Below, piece after piece: positions 37,143-48,731 of a DNA stretch of 64,000 nt. The number at the start of each line of letters is the position of its first letter. The stretch's first letter is position 1. The notes under the pieces were generated by a model that saw only the letters and a program-made list of their open reading frames with translations, was not told the DNA's origin and ran no database searches. Source of the stretch: Opitutaceae bacterium (GTDB lineage: Bacteria > Verrucomicrobiota > Verrucomicrobiia > Opitutales > Opitutaceae); NCBI GenBank assembly GCA_023269565.1, contig JAHFTD010000004.1, positions 1-64,000 on the forward strand, in the 5' to 3' direction. Position numbers and translations under genes: made by a program.

Positions 37143-37682
37143 ATGGCAATGAGCATTGATCACACTCTGAGCCGGGATTGCCCGGCGACGATCATTCCGC
37201 AGGGTGACAAAATCACCCTAAAGGCCGGCCTCGCGGTTCACGTCATGCAGACTCTGGGCGGCAATGTCACCGTGCGGACCGACCAAGGATTGTTCCGCAT
37301 TGCGCGCGAGGACACTGGGGCGCTGGCAGGCTTTACCATCAAGCCTGAGGAGCAGAAGGCCGCGGGTGAATTCGGCGAGGCCGCCGTGTGGGAGGCGCTG
37401 AAGGGATGCTTCGACCCGGAAATCCCTGTCAATATCGTTGACCTCGGGCTCATCTACGATCTCGCCGTCGAGAAGACTGCGGCGGGCGGGCACCACGTCG
37501 ACGTGAAGATGACGCTCACTGCGCCGGGTTGCGGCATGGGTCCGGTGATCGCCGAGGATGCGCGCCAGAAAATCTCCGCCCTGCCGACGGTTGAGTCCGC
37601 CAAGGTGCACATTGTCTGGGACCCGCAGTGGACTCCGCAGATGATCTCTGACACGGGCCGAAAGATCCTCGGGCTGGAGTGA
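37143..37682 (+). CDS. sufT: MIP18-family / SufT-like Fe-S assembly protein
   Basis: DPEIPVNIVDLGLIYDLAVEK, MTLTAPGCGMGPVIAEDARQKI; SufT-type N-terminal extension. Confidence 0.88.
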   Translation: MAMSIDHTLSRDCPATIIPQGDKITLKAGLAVHVMQTLGGNVTVRTDQGLFRIAREDTGALAGFTIKPEEQKAAGEFGEAAVWEALKGCFDPEIPVNIVDLGLIYDLAVEKTAAGGHHVDVKMTLTAPGCGMGPVIAEDARQKISALPTVESAKVHIVWDPQWTPQMISDTGRKILGLE

Positions 37683-37822
37683 TGACTATTAATCAGAGCG
37701 CACGAGACAGCGCGGAGAGCACGTAGATTTCCGGTAGCAGCATTCCGGGTTTGCTTTCTTGCCTAGCGGGCTTCGCGCTTTCCCGATAGAACCACGGCCC
37801 GCGGGGACGCAGGCCCTCCATT

Positions 37823-39127
37823 TTACACCAACAGCAAAGCGGGTTTCTCGAGGAGGTCGCGGAGGGCGACAAGGAACTGCGCGCCGAGGGCACCGTCCAC
37901 CACGCGGTGGTCGCACGAGAGCGTGAGGCTCATCCGCTGGCCAACGGCGAGCGCGCCGTGGGCGACGACGGGTTTCTCGACAGTCGTGCCGACGGCGAGG
38001 ATGGCAGCGTTGGGCGGATTGATGATGGCGGAGAAGCGGTCGACGCCAAACATGCCAAGGTTGGACACGCAGAACGTGCCGCCCGTGAACTCGTCGGGCT
38101 TGAGTTTCTTCTCCTTCGCGCGCTTGCCGAGGGCTTTGGCCTCGGTGCTGATGGCGAAGACGGACTTGAGGTGGGTGTCGCGGACAACAGGCGTGATGAG
38201 GCCGTCGTCAATCGCGACGGCGAACGACACATGCGCGGCGCCGTGATACTGGATGCCAGAGCCGGTCCACGAGGCATTGACCGCGGGGACAAGGCGGAGC
38301 GCGCCGGCAGCGGCCTTGAGGATGAAGTCGTTAACGGAGAGCTTCACGCCCTGCGCCTCGAGCCCGCTGTTGAGCTGGGCGCGGAGGACGAGCAGCGGCG
38401 CGGCGTCGATCTCAATCTCGACATAGAAGTGCGGAATCTGCGTCTTGGCCTCGAGCAGCCGGCGCGCGATGATAGCGCGGACGTTGGAGGCGGGGACGGC
38501 GCGGTCGACCTGGATGGGGCCGGTGGCGAGCAGGCTCGCGCCCGAGGACAGAGGGCTGGGGACTGAGGACGGATCGGATTTAAGCAGCGCAGGATTGGCG
38601 GCAGCGGCGAGGACATCGGCCTTGACGACGCGGCCATGCGGGCCGGTGCCGGCGAGGCGCGCGGGGTCGAGCTGGTGCTCGGTGGCGAGTTTGCGTGCGA
38701 GCGGCGAGATGGGCGTGCGGTCCTCCTTCGCTGAAGCTTCGGAGGGCGCGTCCTGTGGCCTGGCCATAGGCGCGGTGGGGGCAGTAGCAGCGACTGCTAC
38801 TGGCGCCGGTGCGACGACGATCGGCAAAGGCGGCGGTGGCGGGGCGACCGGCGCGGGCACCGGGGCAGCGGGTGCCAAGACTTTCTCGCCGGGCTGGCCG
38901 ATGGCGCAGAGCGGGGCGCCGATGGCGACCTGCGCACCGGCGGCCGCGAAAATCTTAAGCAGCGTGCCGTCAAAGAACGATTCGAGTTCCATGGTGGCTT
39001 TGTCGGTCTCGACCTCGGCGAGAATGTCGCCGGTCTTGATGGTGTCGCCTTCCTGCTTGAGCCACCTGGTCAGTGTGCCAACCGTCATGGTGTCGCTGAG
39101 CTTAGGCATGTCGATGATTTGGGCCAT
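37823..39127 (-). CDS. pyruvate dehydrogenase complex E2, dihydrolipoamide acetyltransferase
   Basis: lipoyl domain (EVETDKATMELESF), E3-binding domain, C-terminal DHRVVDGALGAQFL. Confidence 0.93.
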   Translation of the reverse strand: MAQIIDMPKLSDTMTVGTLTRWLKQEGDTIKTGDILAEVETDKATMELESFFDGTLLKIFAAAGAQVAIGAPLCAIGQPGEKVLAPAAPVPAPVAPPPPPLPIVVAPAPVAVAATAPTAPMARPQDAPSEASAKEDRTPISPLARKLATEHQLDPARLAGTGPHGRVVKADVLAAAANPALLKSDPSSVPSPLSSGASLLATGPIQVDRAVPASNVRAIIARRLLEAKTQIPHFYVEIEIDAAPLLVLRAQLNSGLEAQGVKLSVNDFILKAAAGALRLVPAVNASWTGSGIQYHGAAHVSFAVAIDDGLITPVVRDTHLKSVFAISTEAKALGKRAKEKKLKPDEFTGGTFCVSNLGMFGVDRFSAIINPPNAAILAVGTTVEKPVVAHGALAVGQRMSLTLSCDHRVVDGALGAQFLVALRDLLEKPALLLV

Positions 39128-39166
39128 GGCGAGTAAGTGGGAAGGTTTTAAAGTGGAAGCTGGCAG

Positions 39167-40144
39167 TTATTTCAGCGTCTCGAGGGCAGCGGCGCGGATG
39201 CGGTCGACGCTGGGGAGCTGGATTTTCTCCAGCGGCGGGGAGTAAATGGCGGGCGAGTCGACTGAGGTGACGCGGCGGATGGGCGCGTCGAGGTGGTCGA
39301 AGGCTTTTTCCTGGATGATGCAGGCGAGCATCGCGCTGACGGAGCAGAACGGTTTGGCCTCCTCGACGAGAAGGACGCGGTTGGTCTTGCGCACGGAGGC
39401 GAGCACGGTCTCCTCGTCCAGCGGGCGGATGGAGCGGAGGTCGACCACCTCCGCCCTGATGTTGTGCTTCTCCTCCAGAATCGCGGCGGCTTTCACGGCC
39501 ATCTGGATGGCGCGGCCGTGGCCGATGATGGAGAGGTGCGTGCCCTCGCGGATAACCCTGGCCAGGCCGAGCGGGACAAGGTGTTCGCCATCGGGCACCT
39601 CGCCCGTTTCGCCGTAGAGGATGGTGTTTTCCATGAACATGACGGGGTCGTTGTCACGGATGGCGGACTTGAGCAGGCCCTTGGCGTCGGCGGGCGTGGA
39701 GGGGACGACGACCTTGATGCCCGGGTGGTAGGCGGCGATGGACTCGGGCGTGTGCGAGTGGGTGGCGCCGACGTTGGTGCCGCCGTTGGCCGGACCGCGG
39801 ATGACGAGAGGACAGTGGACAAGGCCGCCGGACATGTAGCGCATGTTCGCGGCATTGTTGAAAATCTGGTCGAACGCGACCGAGTAGAAGCTGAAGAACA
39901 TCAGCTCGATGACGGGGCGGAGGCCGAGCATCGAGGCGCCGACGCCGAGGCCGATGAACGCCGCCTCGCTGATGGGCGTGTCGACGATGCGTTTCGGGCC
40001 GTATTTGGCGAGCAAGCCCTCGGTGACCTTATAGGCGCCGTGGAACTGGCCGATCTCCTCGCCCATGATGACGACGTTTGGATCGCGGTCGAGTTCTTCT
40101 GCCATGGCGTGGCGCAGGGCTTCGCGGTAGGTGATGACGGGCAT
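39167..40144 (-). CDS. pdhB: pyruvate dehydrogenase E1 component beta subunit
   Basis: TYREALRHAMAEELDRDPNVVIMGEEIGQFHGAYKVTEGL. Confidence 0.93.
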   Translation of the reverse strand: MPVITYREALRHAMAEELDRDPNVVIMGEEIGQFHGAYKVTEGLLAKYGPKRIVDTPISEAAFIGLGVGASMLGLRPVIELMFFSFYSVAFDQIFNNAANMRYMSGGLVHCPLVIRGPANGGTNVGATHSHTPESIAAYHPGIKVVVPSTPADAKGLLKSAIRDNDPVMFMENTILYGETGEVPDGEHLVPLGLARVIREGTHLSIIGHGRAIQMAVKAAAILEEKHNIRAEVVDLRSIRPLDEETVLASVRKTNRVLLVEEAKPFCSVSAMLACIIQEKAFDHLDAPIRRVTSVDSPAIYSPPLEKIQLPSVDRIRAAALETLK

Positions 40145-40180
40145 GGAGAAAATTGAGAGCTAAAGAAGGACTGCACGGGC

Positions 40181-41275
<1,095 letters not shown>

Positions 41276-41396
41276 GTGATTGCTTTGAGTTGGAAGCGAT
41301 AGTTAGTCGCGGATTCCCGTCTTTCCGGGAATCGCGGGCAATAGACAAGCGAAACTTCCGGTCTGTGTGCGGCGCCGAGGATAATTCCGTCCGGTA

Positions 41397-41906
41397 TTAC
41401 GGCCCGGGAGCCGGCGTGATCTGATCGGTGGTGATGGTGATCGGTCGTTTCGAGCAGTCCGCGCGGAGGGAGACAAAGCGGTCGCGATACAGGTCGTAGA
41501 TCGGCCACAGCGCGGCGGCATCGGTCTCGGGGATGGCCAGGCTGCGGATCGCCTCGCGGGAAAAGAAACCAAAGCGGCCTTCCGCGATGTCGGGCGGCAG
41601 GTGGTAGAGGGGTTTTTTGCAACGGAACAGAAACATCAGCCAGTGGGTTTCCCCCTGGTAGGCTTTTTCGGCGATCATGGCGAAGAGGTGCATGTCCTGC
41701 GGCGACACGGCGAGGCCGGCCTCCTCGTGCGTCTCGCGCACGGCGCACTCGAGCGGCGACTCGCCGATGGCGGTCTCAAGCTTGCCGCCAATGGGCGACC
41801 ACACACCGAGGTTGGGTTGCTTAGCGCGTAGCATCAGCAGCAGTTCGCCGGCGCGATTCTCAAGGAAGACGAGGGCGCTGATTTTGTAAGGCAGGGTGGG
41901 GCTCAT
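41397..41906 (-). CDS. NUDIX hydrolase
   Basis: GGKLETAIGESPLECAVRETHEEAGL NUDIX box. Confidence 0.92.
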   Translation of the reverse strand: MSPTLPYKISALVFLENRAGELLLMLRAKQPNLGVWSPIGGKLETAIGESPLECAVRETHEEAGLAVSPQDMHLFAMIAEKAYQGETHWLMFLFRCKKPLYHLPPDIAEGRFGFFSREAIRSLAIPETDAAALWPIYDLYRDRFVSLRADCSKRPITITTDQITPAPGP

Positions 41907-41988
41907 GCGATAATAAGCGTGACCTTTGAAGAAAGTTGGGCAAACAAATCTTCCCGACGGGCCTTTTCACACCACGAAAAAGCCCGTT

Positions 41989-43437
41989 ATGTTTTTCCGA
42001 AAAGCGACAGTGTTGGAATGCGACGAAACCCGGACGGCGGCAGGCATCATCTCGCTGGCACGGAACGGACAGCTCCGGGTAGAGCGGTGCGCAGAGGCCG
42101 AGTTGCCCGGCGGGCTGACGGGCATCGCGGAATGGCTCAAGCATACGGGAGACGCCTTGCGGGAGCTGCGTCGGAAAATCCGGCCGGCCGGCCGCGTGGT
42201 GCTGACGTTGCCGAGCCATCTGGTGCTTACGAAGCACGTGAGAATTCCGCGGATTAGCAAAGAGAAGTGGACGGCGGTGATCCGCAACGAGGCGCAGCAG
42301 GCCATTCCGTATCCGCTATGCGAGGTGGCCTGGGATGGTGTAGTCTCCGGCGAAGTTGAACCGGGGCAGGAAGTGATGCTGGCTGCCGCAAAGCTCAATG
42401 TCGTGGAGACTCTGTGCGTCGCCGCGGAGGCAGCGGGCTTTATGCCAGGCGAAATATTGCCCGTGCCGGTGGCGGAACTTGCCAGTTTCCGGTTGCTTCG
42501 CCCCGGGGCGCCGCTTCCTGCGCTCGTTATCGGTCTCGGCGAACGATCGGCCAACCTGCATTTCCTGGAAACCAAACGTCAGCGGTCGCGGACGGTGCTG
42601 CTTCCACGGAACCTGTCGGCGGAGGAGCGGGCAGCGCGGCTGATCCGCGAGATCACGGTCACCCGGCTGCATTTCGGCGCGACTGCATCCAGACAGATCT
42701 GGCTGTTGGAAGGGAAGGAAAAGAAAGATGGCTTGGCCTCCACCCTTACAGAAAGATTCCAAGTCCCGGTGGAATGCCTCGATTTGCGTCGGGACAGTGA
42801 AATCCTCGCTGCAGCAACCACCGGCTTGGTCGGCGCCGCGGCAGTTCAGCTGCAGCTAGGACACCTGAAACTCAACCTGCTGCCGACGGAGCGGCGTGGG
42901 TTTGTGGAGAAATGCCGCCGCCGTCGCTGGTTGGTGGCGGCGGCATGGCTGCTGGTCGCCGCGATCATTCCCCCGCTGGTTCAACTGCGGATTGAGGCGG
43001 ACGGCTTGCTGGCGGCAGCTTCGGCCGTCGAGAAAGAACTGTCCCCACTGCGGCAAAATTCCTCCCGCATCGCGGAGGACTTGCAAAACCTGGGGAAATC
43101 CCGGCAGCGGCTGGAGCAGTTGGGGGAGTGGCGGGGCAGTTTGCGCCAGTGGACAACCCTGCTGGCGAATTTACAGGAGCAGATGTGGAAGCATGACGCC
43201 GTCTGGCTGGAGAACATGCAGCTGCTGTCCGATGAAGGTGGGACGCCACTTCGGCTGGCCATTACGGCATGTATGCTGGAATCAGCCAGTCCCGGGCCGG
43301 ACGCCGGACGTGTCCAGCACCTGCTCGACGGCTTGGCAGGTTCACCTTGGATCAACCGGATCGAAACCGGCCGGATCGACCGCCGCCAGCCGGGCATCCT
43401 ACGGTTGGATTTTACGTTGGTGGCCAATCAACCGTGA
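41989..43437 (+). CDS. PilM-like protein with PilN-like C-terminal segment (Amuc_1101-type)
   Basis: actin-like PilM architecture followed by a TM helix (WLVAAAWLLVAAIIPPLV) and PilN-like coiled coil. Confidence 0.65.
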   Translation: MFFRKATVLECDETRTAAGIISLARNGQLRVERCAEAELPGGLTGIAEWLKHTGDALRELRRKIRPAGRVVLTLPSHLVLTKHVRIPRISKEKWTAVIRNEAQQAIPYPLCEVAWDGVVSGEVEPGQEVMLAAAKLNVVETLCVAAEAAGFMPGEILPVPVAELASFRLLRPGAPLPALVIGLGERSANLHFLETKRQRSRTVLLPRNLSAEERAARLIREITVTRLHFGATASRQIWLLEGKEKKDGLASTLTERFQVPVECLDLRRDSEILAAATTGLVGAAAVQLQLGHLKLNLLPTERRGFVEKCRRRRWLVAAAWLLVAAIIPPLVQLRIEADGLLAAASAVEKELSPLRQNSSRIAEDLQNLGKSRQRLEQLGEWRGSLRQWTTLLANLQEQMWKHDAVWLENMQLLSDEGGTPLRLAITACMLESASPGPDAGRVQHLLDGLAGSPWINRIETGRIDRRQPGILRLDFTLVANQP

Positions 43438-43448
43438 CGCCTTTGGGC

Positions 43449-44396
43449 ATGAGCCATCGCGACAGACAACGTTACTTATTCAGAGCGCAGCTACTGCTGG
43501 CAGTCTGCACCCTGGCGTTGATCGGCCGGGGGCTGCAGCAAGCCGTGGCGGCACGCGATAGCGCCGGTAAATTTCTGCGGCTGAAACTGGAGGAACACAG
43601 CCGCCTTTCGGGGCAATCACCTGCGCCTACCACCGAAAGTCGCCGAGCCGTCGCGCTCGCCAGGCGGGCTATGGATGAGAAGCTGGCGGATGCGCTGACC
43701 GCAGTGAATACCACCGCCGCCGCATTGCCGGCGGACACACTATCGACCGCCGGCATCTATTTTGACTTTGTCGGCTTCACTCACCGGATGCGTATCCTTG
43801 CACTTCGGGAACAGGTAAAACTCCGGCCGGACGAGCATTTTGGTTTCGCGACCTACGCACAGGTTGAACCCGGGCAGCAGTTGCGAGAAACAGTCGCGCT
43901 GCAAGCGATCCTGACGGAGCGCCTGATGACAACGCTAGTTTCCTCACATCCGGATGCATTGCTGGCCGTGCAGCGAGAGCAGCCGCGTGCCCTCCTGCAG
44001 CGCATCGCACCGGATCTGGCAAAGCTTCCGACGGATACGGCCAGTGTGATCGCCATGCCGGCGCGAGAAGATCCGGCGGACCATTTCGCGACCGGCCGGT
44101 CGTCCGCCAGGACCATACCGGGCTGGCCGGGCAGCAGTCTATTCCGGTTGGAATTTACCGGCCGGACGCAGGAGCTGCGGAATTTCCTGAACGCCCTGGC
44201 GGTTTTCCCGCACCCGGTCGCGGTTCGCCGAGTGGAAGTGGCACCGCTTGGTGGGGCGGACCCTGCGAATGCCGCCGCCGGTCCGACATCCACCGCCCGC
44301 GTGACGTCCGGGCAACCGCCGGGGGAGCTCTCCCGTTTTGCTGTCGTGGTGGAAATTGCCGGACGTTTCGAATCCCAAGCACAAAAAAGTCCATGA
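43449..44396 (+). CDS. Amuc_1100-family-like pilus-associated protein
   Basis: N-terminal TM, FGFATYAQVEPG..., position within PilM-secretin operon; GTG 43434 is an alternative start. Confidence 0.55.
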   Translation: MSHRDRQRYLFRAQLLLAVCTLALIGRGLQQAVAARDSAGKFLRLKLEEHSRLSGQSPAPTTESRRAVALARRAMDEKLADALTAVNTTAAALPADTLSTAGIYFDFVGFTHRMRILALREQVKLRPDEHFGFATYAQVEPGQQLRETVALQAILTERLMTTLVSSHPDALLAVQREQPRALLQRIAPDLAKLPTDTASVIAMPAREDPADHFATGRSSARTIPGWPGSSLFRLEFTGRTQELRNFLNALAVFPHPVAVRRVEVAPLGGADPANAAAGPTSTARVTSGQPPGELSRFAVVVEIAGRFESQAQKSP

Positions 44397-45295
44397 ACTC
44401 ACGCCTGAGCCGAAACATGCCCCGAGACTGCATGGCAATTGCCCTGGGCGTGTTGGCGCTCAGCACGGCCTGGGCCGCGTGGCAGCACGGGCAGGCAGAA
44501 ATTTCCAGAAAGAAAATTACGTCGGCGCGGTTGAACGGAGCGTGCTACGTGCCACGGGAAGCTCCAGTCTTCATCGCTGCGCCGGCAAGCTGGTTGGCGA
44601 CGGCTTCCTCTGGGCCGCCGAACGACTGGACTGGAGATCTGTTCACCCCGCCGGCGTTGACCTACGATGCGGTCGCCCAAGTTTATCGCCCCGTCCGGCC
44701 ACCGGCATTCCCCGGGAGAAGCAAAGTCGGGGGAGGCGAGTTGCTCGCAGTGACTCGCGAGCCCTACCGCGCGCAGCTGGCGGGTTATGTGGGAGCATCC
44801 GGCGACTATCGCGCGGTGCTGGTCGGGACTGAGCGAAGCGAGATTCTGTTAGCACGGGCCGGGGACAGAATACCGCAGCTCGACCTGACGCTGAAGGAAT
44901 TTACCGTGAACAAAGTCCCGGTGTCCCCGGACGAGCGATCGCCGGTTTATGATTTTGCCGCGGTCGCGTCCGTGCGGGATGAGAGAACGGGTCGTGAACT
45001 ACGGCTGGACAGCCGGTCGCGCGAACTCACAGACACACCGTTGGCCCTGTTCCGGTTGAGCAATGCGCCCGGCAGAACAACAGCCCTGCACGCCGGGGAC
45101 AGGTTCAGCGACGGCCGGCAGGATTATCTGATTGAGCGGATTCAACTCTATCCGCCCGAAGTAACCATCGCCCGGCTCGGCTCCACTCAGTCGGGAGAGG
45201 GGAAATTCACCCTGCGCCCTGCCTCCACATCTGTGCAGGAGACTGAAAACCCGGCAAACAAAGTCAGACAATCATCCGATAAACCAAGAAAATGA
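44393..45295 (+). CDS. Amuc_1099-family-like pilus system protein
   Basis: N-terminal TM; position between 1100-like and secretin genes. Confidence 0.5.
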   Translation: MNSRLSRNMPRDCMAIALGVLALSTAWAAWQHGQAEISRKKITSARLNGACYVPREAPVFIAAPASWLATASSGPPNDWTGDLFTPPALTYDAVAQVYRPVRPPAFPGRSKVGGGELLAVTREPYRAQLAGYVGASGDYRAVLVGTERSEILLARAGDRIPQLDLTLKEFTVNKVPVSPDERSPVYDFAAVASVRDERTGRELRLDSRSRELTDTPLALFRLSNAPGRTTALHAGDRFSDGRQDYLIERIQLYPPEVTIARLGSTQSGEGKFTLRPASTSVQETENPANKVRQSSDKPRK

Positions 45296-45302
45296 AAATG
45301 CC

Positions 45303-47783
45303 ATGAATACCCTGCGTCAGGAGTTTTTTCGAATTATTGTGAGCAGCAGCGTAGTTGGTCTCACCACCGTCCTTCTCAGCGCGATGCCGGCCGCGCCCGT
45401 GGCGACGGAAACCAAAATCCGCCTCCTGTCCGAGGCGCTTCACGCCCGGGATGCCGGTGAAATCACGGCGGCCAGGCAATCCTTGGAGGAACTGCTGGCT
45501 CTCGGGCCGACGGACGAAACAGTCAAGCGGCTGCTCGCCGGGTTGGGCGAGAGGCAGGCGAATAAAGTCACGGTTACTGGCGGCCCCACGGTCAGTCGAG
45601 GCACCACATCCCGTTTGGCCGCCTCAGCTGGGAGCGCGGAAAGCGAGGCGGAAAGGCTTGCGCATCAAGAGGAGGAGCGGGTGGGCAAATTGCTGGCCGC
45701 GGCGCGCACCAAGTTGCAGGACGCCCGGGCCCTGGCAAAGCAGACCAATTTCAATGCGGCCTTGGGAAAAATCCAGAACGCCAGCGCGAGTCTGCCTGAG
45801 AACAGTCTGACCCAGGAATTGCTCGCGGAGCTGGAGCTCACTCGCTCGGTGATTCTACAGACCCGCGACCAGCTAGTTCTCAAGTCCGCACAGACCGGGG
45901 CAGTCGCGGTTGCCGCCGGTTCCGATTACCCCGGCACCCAGCTCCGGCCAACCGGGAGTAAGGCGATATCATTTCCCTCGCATCCGCTCGGGGGAAGGGA
46001 GCAGGCCGTTACCGGCGAACGTCGGCAGACCAGCGAACAGATGCTGGAGGAAGTCGACCGCGCCTGGCAGCGCCCGGGAGTTTCCCGAGATAGGGCGCTT
46101 GAATCGGGAGAGATTTCCCACTCGGCCGCACTCGAGCAAAAACTCAACAGCCTATTGCTGCCGGGGGTTAATTTCAACGGGATGGAGCTCAGCCGTGTCG
46201 TCAACGCCCTCAGCATGCTGACTGAGGAGTTGGACGCAGCCGGCTCGGTTCCCCGAGGCGTGAACATTGTCATGGTCGATCCGGCCGGGGCGAACCCGCT
46301 GGTCAGCATCACGCTGCGCAATCTACCGCTCAAGCGCGTGCTCGACCTGATTACGGACTCAGTGGGCTACCAATACGAGGTGCAGGCCGACGCCGTGGTG
46401 GTGCGACCCGGCGGCACGGTGGCGGTGCTGGATACGCATTTCTTCCCGGTCTCGCGTTCCACCGTGTTGCGTCTGACCGGCCGCGGGGGTGCGTCGGCCG
46501 GCGGCTCCACCGCGGCGGGAACCGACCGGCTCGCGGGCGGCGGGCCTCCGGCGACCCACGGGGCGGAGGCGGAGGGAAGGGAGATTCGCAATTTCCTGCA
46601 GCTGGCCGGGGTGAACTTCGACAGCGTGCCCGGCAGCACACTGGCCTTCGACGGCTCGCAGCTCATCATCACCCAGACCCCGCGCAATCTCGGGCGCATC
46701 CGGAACATCCTGAACCGTTACCATGAAGTGCGGCAGGTCGCGATCGAAGCCAAATTCATGGAAGTGCAGGAAGGCGCTCTGGAGGAACTGGGTCTGCAGT
46801 GGAGCGTGAGCCAGAAGGCGACGCCAAACAGCGGGCCGAGGTCGACCTACACCACTGGCGGGGGAATCGACCGCACGCTGGCGGACGCCTTCAAGAACAC
46901 CGCCAGTTCGCAGCAGATCACCATCAGCGGCACGGGCGTTCCATCCGGGGAATTAAGCCTCAGCACCGCTGCGCCGTCGATCCCGGGTGGGGCGCTGCTC
47001 GGGACGGCCGCCGGGCCGCTGGCCAACATCCACGGCATCATCGGCGGATTCGACGTCAACGCGGTTGTGCGCGCACTTTCGCAGAAAAGCGGCACCGAAC
47101 TCTTGAGTGCACCAAAGCTCACCGTGCTATCGGGTAATCCGGCGACCATCACAGTGGCGCAGGAGCTGCGTTATCCGCAATCCTACGGGCAAATTCAAAG
47201 TCAGGTGGGCACAGGCAGCAATTCGGGCGGCGGCTCGGCCGGCGTTTCCATCACCTCTGGCACACCGCAGGAGTTCACCACGCGCAACGTGGGCGTCGAG
47301 CTGCGCGTCACTCCGACCGTCGAGGAAGACAACCGCAGCATCAGCCTCGACTTGAACCCGAAGGTGACGGAATTCGAGGGCTTCGTGGAATACGGCGGCC
47401 CGAGCATCGCCATCTCCGGCGGCACGACCGTCACGGTGCCGCCCGGATTCTATCAGCCAATCTTTTCCGTGCGGGAGGTAACGACAAAGGTGACCCTCTG
47501 GGACGGCGCCACGCTGGTGATGGGCGGCCTCGCACGAGAGGACGTGAAGAAGGTGAAAGACAAGGTGCCCGTGCTTGGCAAGTTGCCGATGGTCGGCCGG
47601 CTTTTCCGCAGTCACGGCGAGAGTGCGCAGAAGCGCAACCTGCTGATTTTTGTCACGGCGAGCCTGGTCAACCCCGGCGGCGGGTTGAAAAACCCGCCGA
47701 TCGGCGTGGTGACGGGCGGCAGCAATTTCGTCAACCCGGTGGCGCCCACTACTGCGGTGCCTAGGCAACCGGAACAGAAATAG
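45303..47783 (+). CDS. type IV pilus/type II secretion secretin (Amuc_1098-like)
   Basis: C-terminal secretin signature TLVMGGLAREDVKKVKDKVPVLGKLPMVGRLFRSHGESAQKRNLLIFVTASLV. Confidence 0.85.
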   Translation: MNTLRQEFFRIIVSSSVVGLTTVLLSAMPAAPVATETKIRLLSEALHARDAGEITAARQSLEELLALGPTDETVKRLLAGLGERQANKVTVTGGPTVSRGTTSRLAASAGSAESEAERLAHQEEERVGKLLAAARTKLQDARALAKQTNFNAALGKIQNASASLPENSLTQELLAELELTRSVILQTRDQLVLKSAQTGAVAVAAGSDYPGTQLRPTGSKAISFPSHPLGGREQAVTGERRQTSEQMLEEVDRAWQRPGVSRDRALESGEISHSAALEQKLNSLLLPGVNFNGMELSRVVNALSMLTEELDAAGSVPRGVNIVMVDPAGANPLVSITLRNLPLKRVLDLITDSVGYQYEVQADAVVVRPGGTVAVLDTHFFPVSRSTVLRLTGRGGASAGGSTAAGTDRLAGGGPPATHGAEAEGREIRNFLQLAGVNFDSVPGSTLAFDGSQLIITQTPRNLGRIRNILNRYHEVRQVAIEAKFMEVQEGALEELGLQWSVSQKATPNSGPRSTYTTGGGIDRTLADAFKNTASSQQITISGTGVPSGELSLSTAAPSIPGGALLGTAAGPLANIHGIIGGFDVNAVVRALSQKSGTELLSAPKLTVLSGNPATITVAQELRYPQSYGQIQSQVGTGSNSGGGSAGVSITSGTPQEFTTRNVGVELRVTPTVEEDNRSISLDLNPKVTEFEGFVEYGGPSIAISGGTTVTVPPGFYQPIFSVREVTTKVTLWDGATLVMGGLAREDVKKVKDKVPVLGKLPMVGRLFRSHGESAQKRNLLIFVTASLVNPGGGLKNPPIGVVTGGSNFVNPVAPTTAVPRQPEQK

Positions 47784-47845
47784 TTTTCCGGAGCAGCGAG
47801 CCCGAATGTGTTTTACCCGGGGAGGACAGCGGATTTGCTCGCCCC

Positions 47846-48730
47846 ATGGCAAAGTGGCTTCTGCTTGACGGCTTCAACTTGGCGTTCCGGGCGTTCTACG
47901 GCATGCCCGAGCTGACACGCGCGGACGGTTTCCCGACGGGTGCGCTCCACGGCTGGGTGAAGACCATCTGGCGGCTGCTCGACGAGGAAAAGCCGGATGC
48001 CACGCTGGTGTTCTTCGACCTCGGCGGCTCGCAGGACCGACTGGCGCTGCACCCGGAATACAAGGCGCACCGCAAGGAGATGCCGGAACCGCTGCAGCAG
48101 CAGGTGCCGATGATCAAGGAGCTCACGCGCGCGATGGGACTGGTGGGAGTGGAGCTGGAGGGCGTGGAGTCCGACGATCTGCTGGCTTCGCAGGCGCGGG
48201 CCCTGGCCAACGCCGGGCACGAGGTGCTGATCGTCAGCGCCGACAAAGATTTCGCGCAGTGTGTCGACGGGAACATCAAGCTGCTGCTGCCGCCGTCGAC
48301 CGCCAACCCCAAGCTCGGCTGGCGCTTGGTCGACGCGGCGGGCGTGGCGGCGAAATTCGGCGTGCCACCGGGGCAGATCGCCGACCTGCTCGCCATCGTG
48401 GGCGACACCTCGGACAACATCCGCGGCCTGCACGGCGTCGGCCCGAAGACGGCGTCCAAGTGGCTGGCGGAGTTTGGGAGCCTCGAAGGCGTGCTGGCGC
48501 ACGCCAGCGAGCTGAAACCGGAGCGGTTCTGCGCGGCAGTGACGGAGCAGAAGGAGGATTTGCGGCGCAATCTGAAGCTCACGACGCTGCGGCGGGAATC
48601 GCCGCTGCTGATGGTGCAGCCTGGGGTGCCGGTTCCCGCGAGGCTGACCGCGCTGCTTGAAACGATGGAGATGAAGACGACGCTAGCCGAGGCGCGGAAA
48701 CGTTATGGTGGCCAGCCGGAGTTGTTCTGA
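47846..48730 (+). CDS. 5'-3' exonuclease (Pol I N-terminal domain-like)
   Basis: LLLDGFNLAFRAFYGMPELTRADGFPTGALHGW; VESDDLLASQARAL; GDTSDNIRGLHGVGPKTASKWL. Confidence 0.9.
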   Translation: MAKWLLLDGFNLAFRAFYGMPELTRADGFPTGALHGWVKTIWRLLDEEKPDATLVFFDLGGSQDRLALHPEYKAHRKEMPEPLQQQVPMIKELTRAMGLVGVELEGVESDDLLASQARALANAGHEVLIVSADKDFAQCVDGNIKLLLPPSTANPKLGWRLVDAAGVAAKFGVPPGQIADLLAIVGDTSDNIRGLHGVGPKTASKWLAEFGSLEGVLAHASELKPERFCAAVTEQKEDLRRNLKLTTLRRESPLLMVQPGVPVPARLTALLETMEMKTTLAEARKRYGGQPELF

Positions 48731-48731
48731 G

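Noticed and set aside
37689-37916. small minus ORFs between sufT and the E2 gene (…LLPEIYVLSALSRAL)
   Set aside because: No start or Shine-Dalgarno support and overlaps the E2 3' end; possibly repeat-derived but not supportable.
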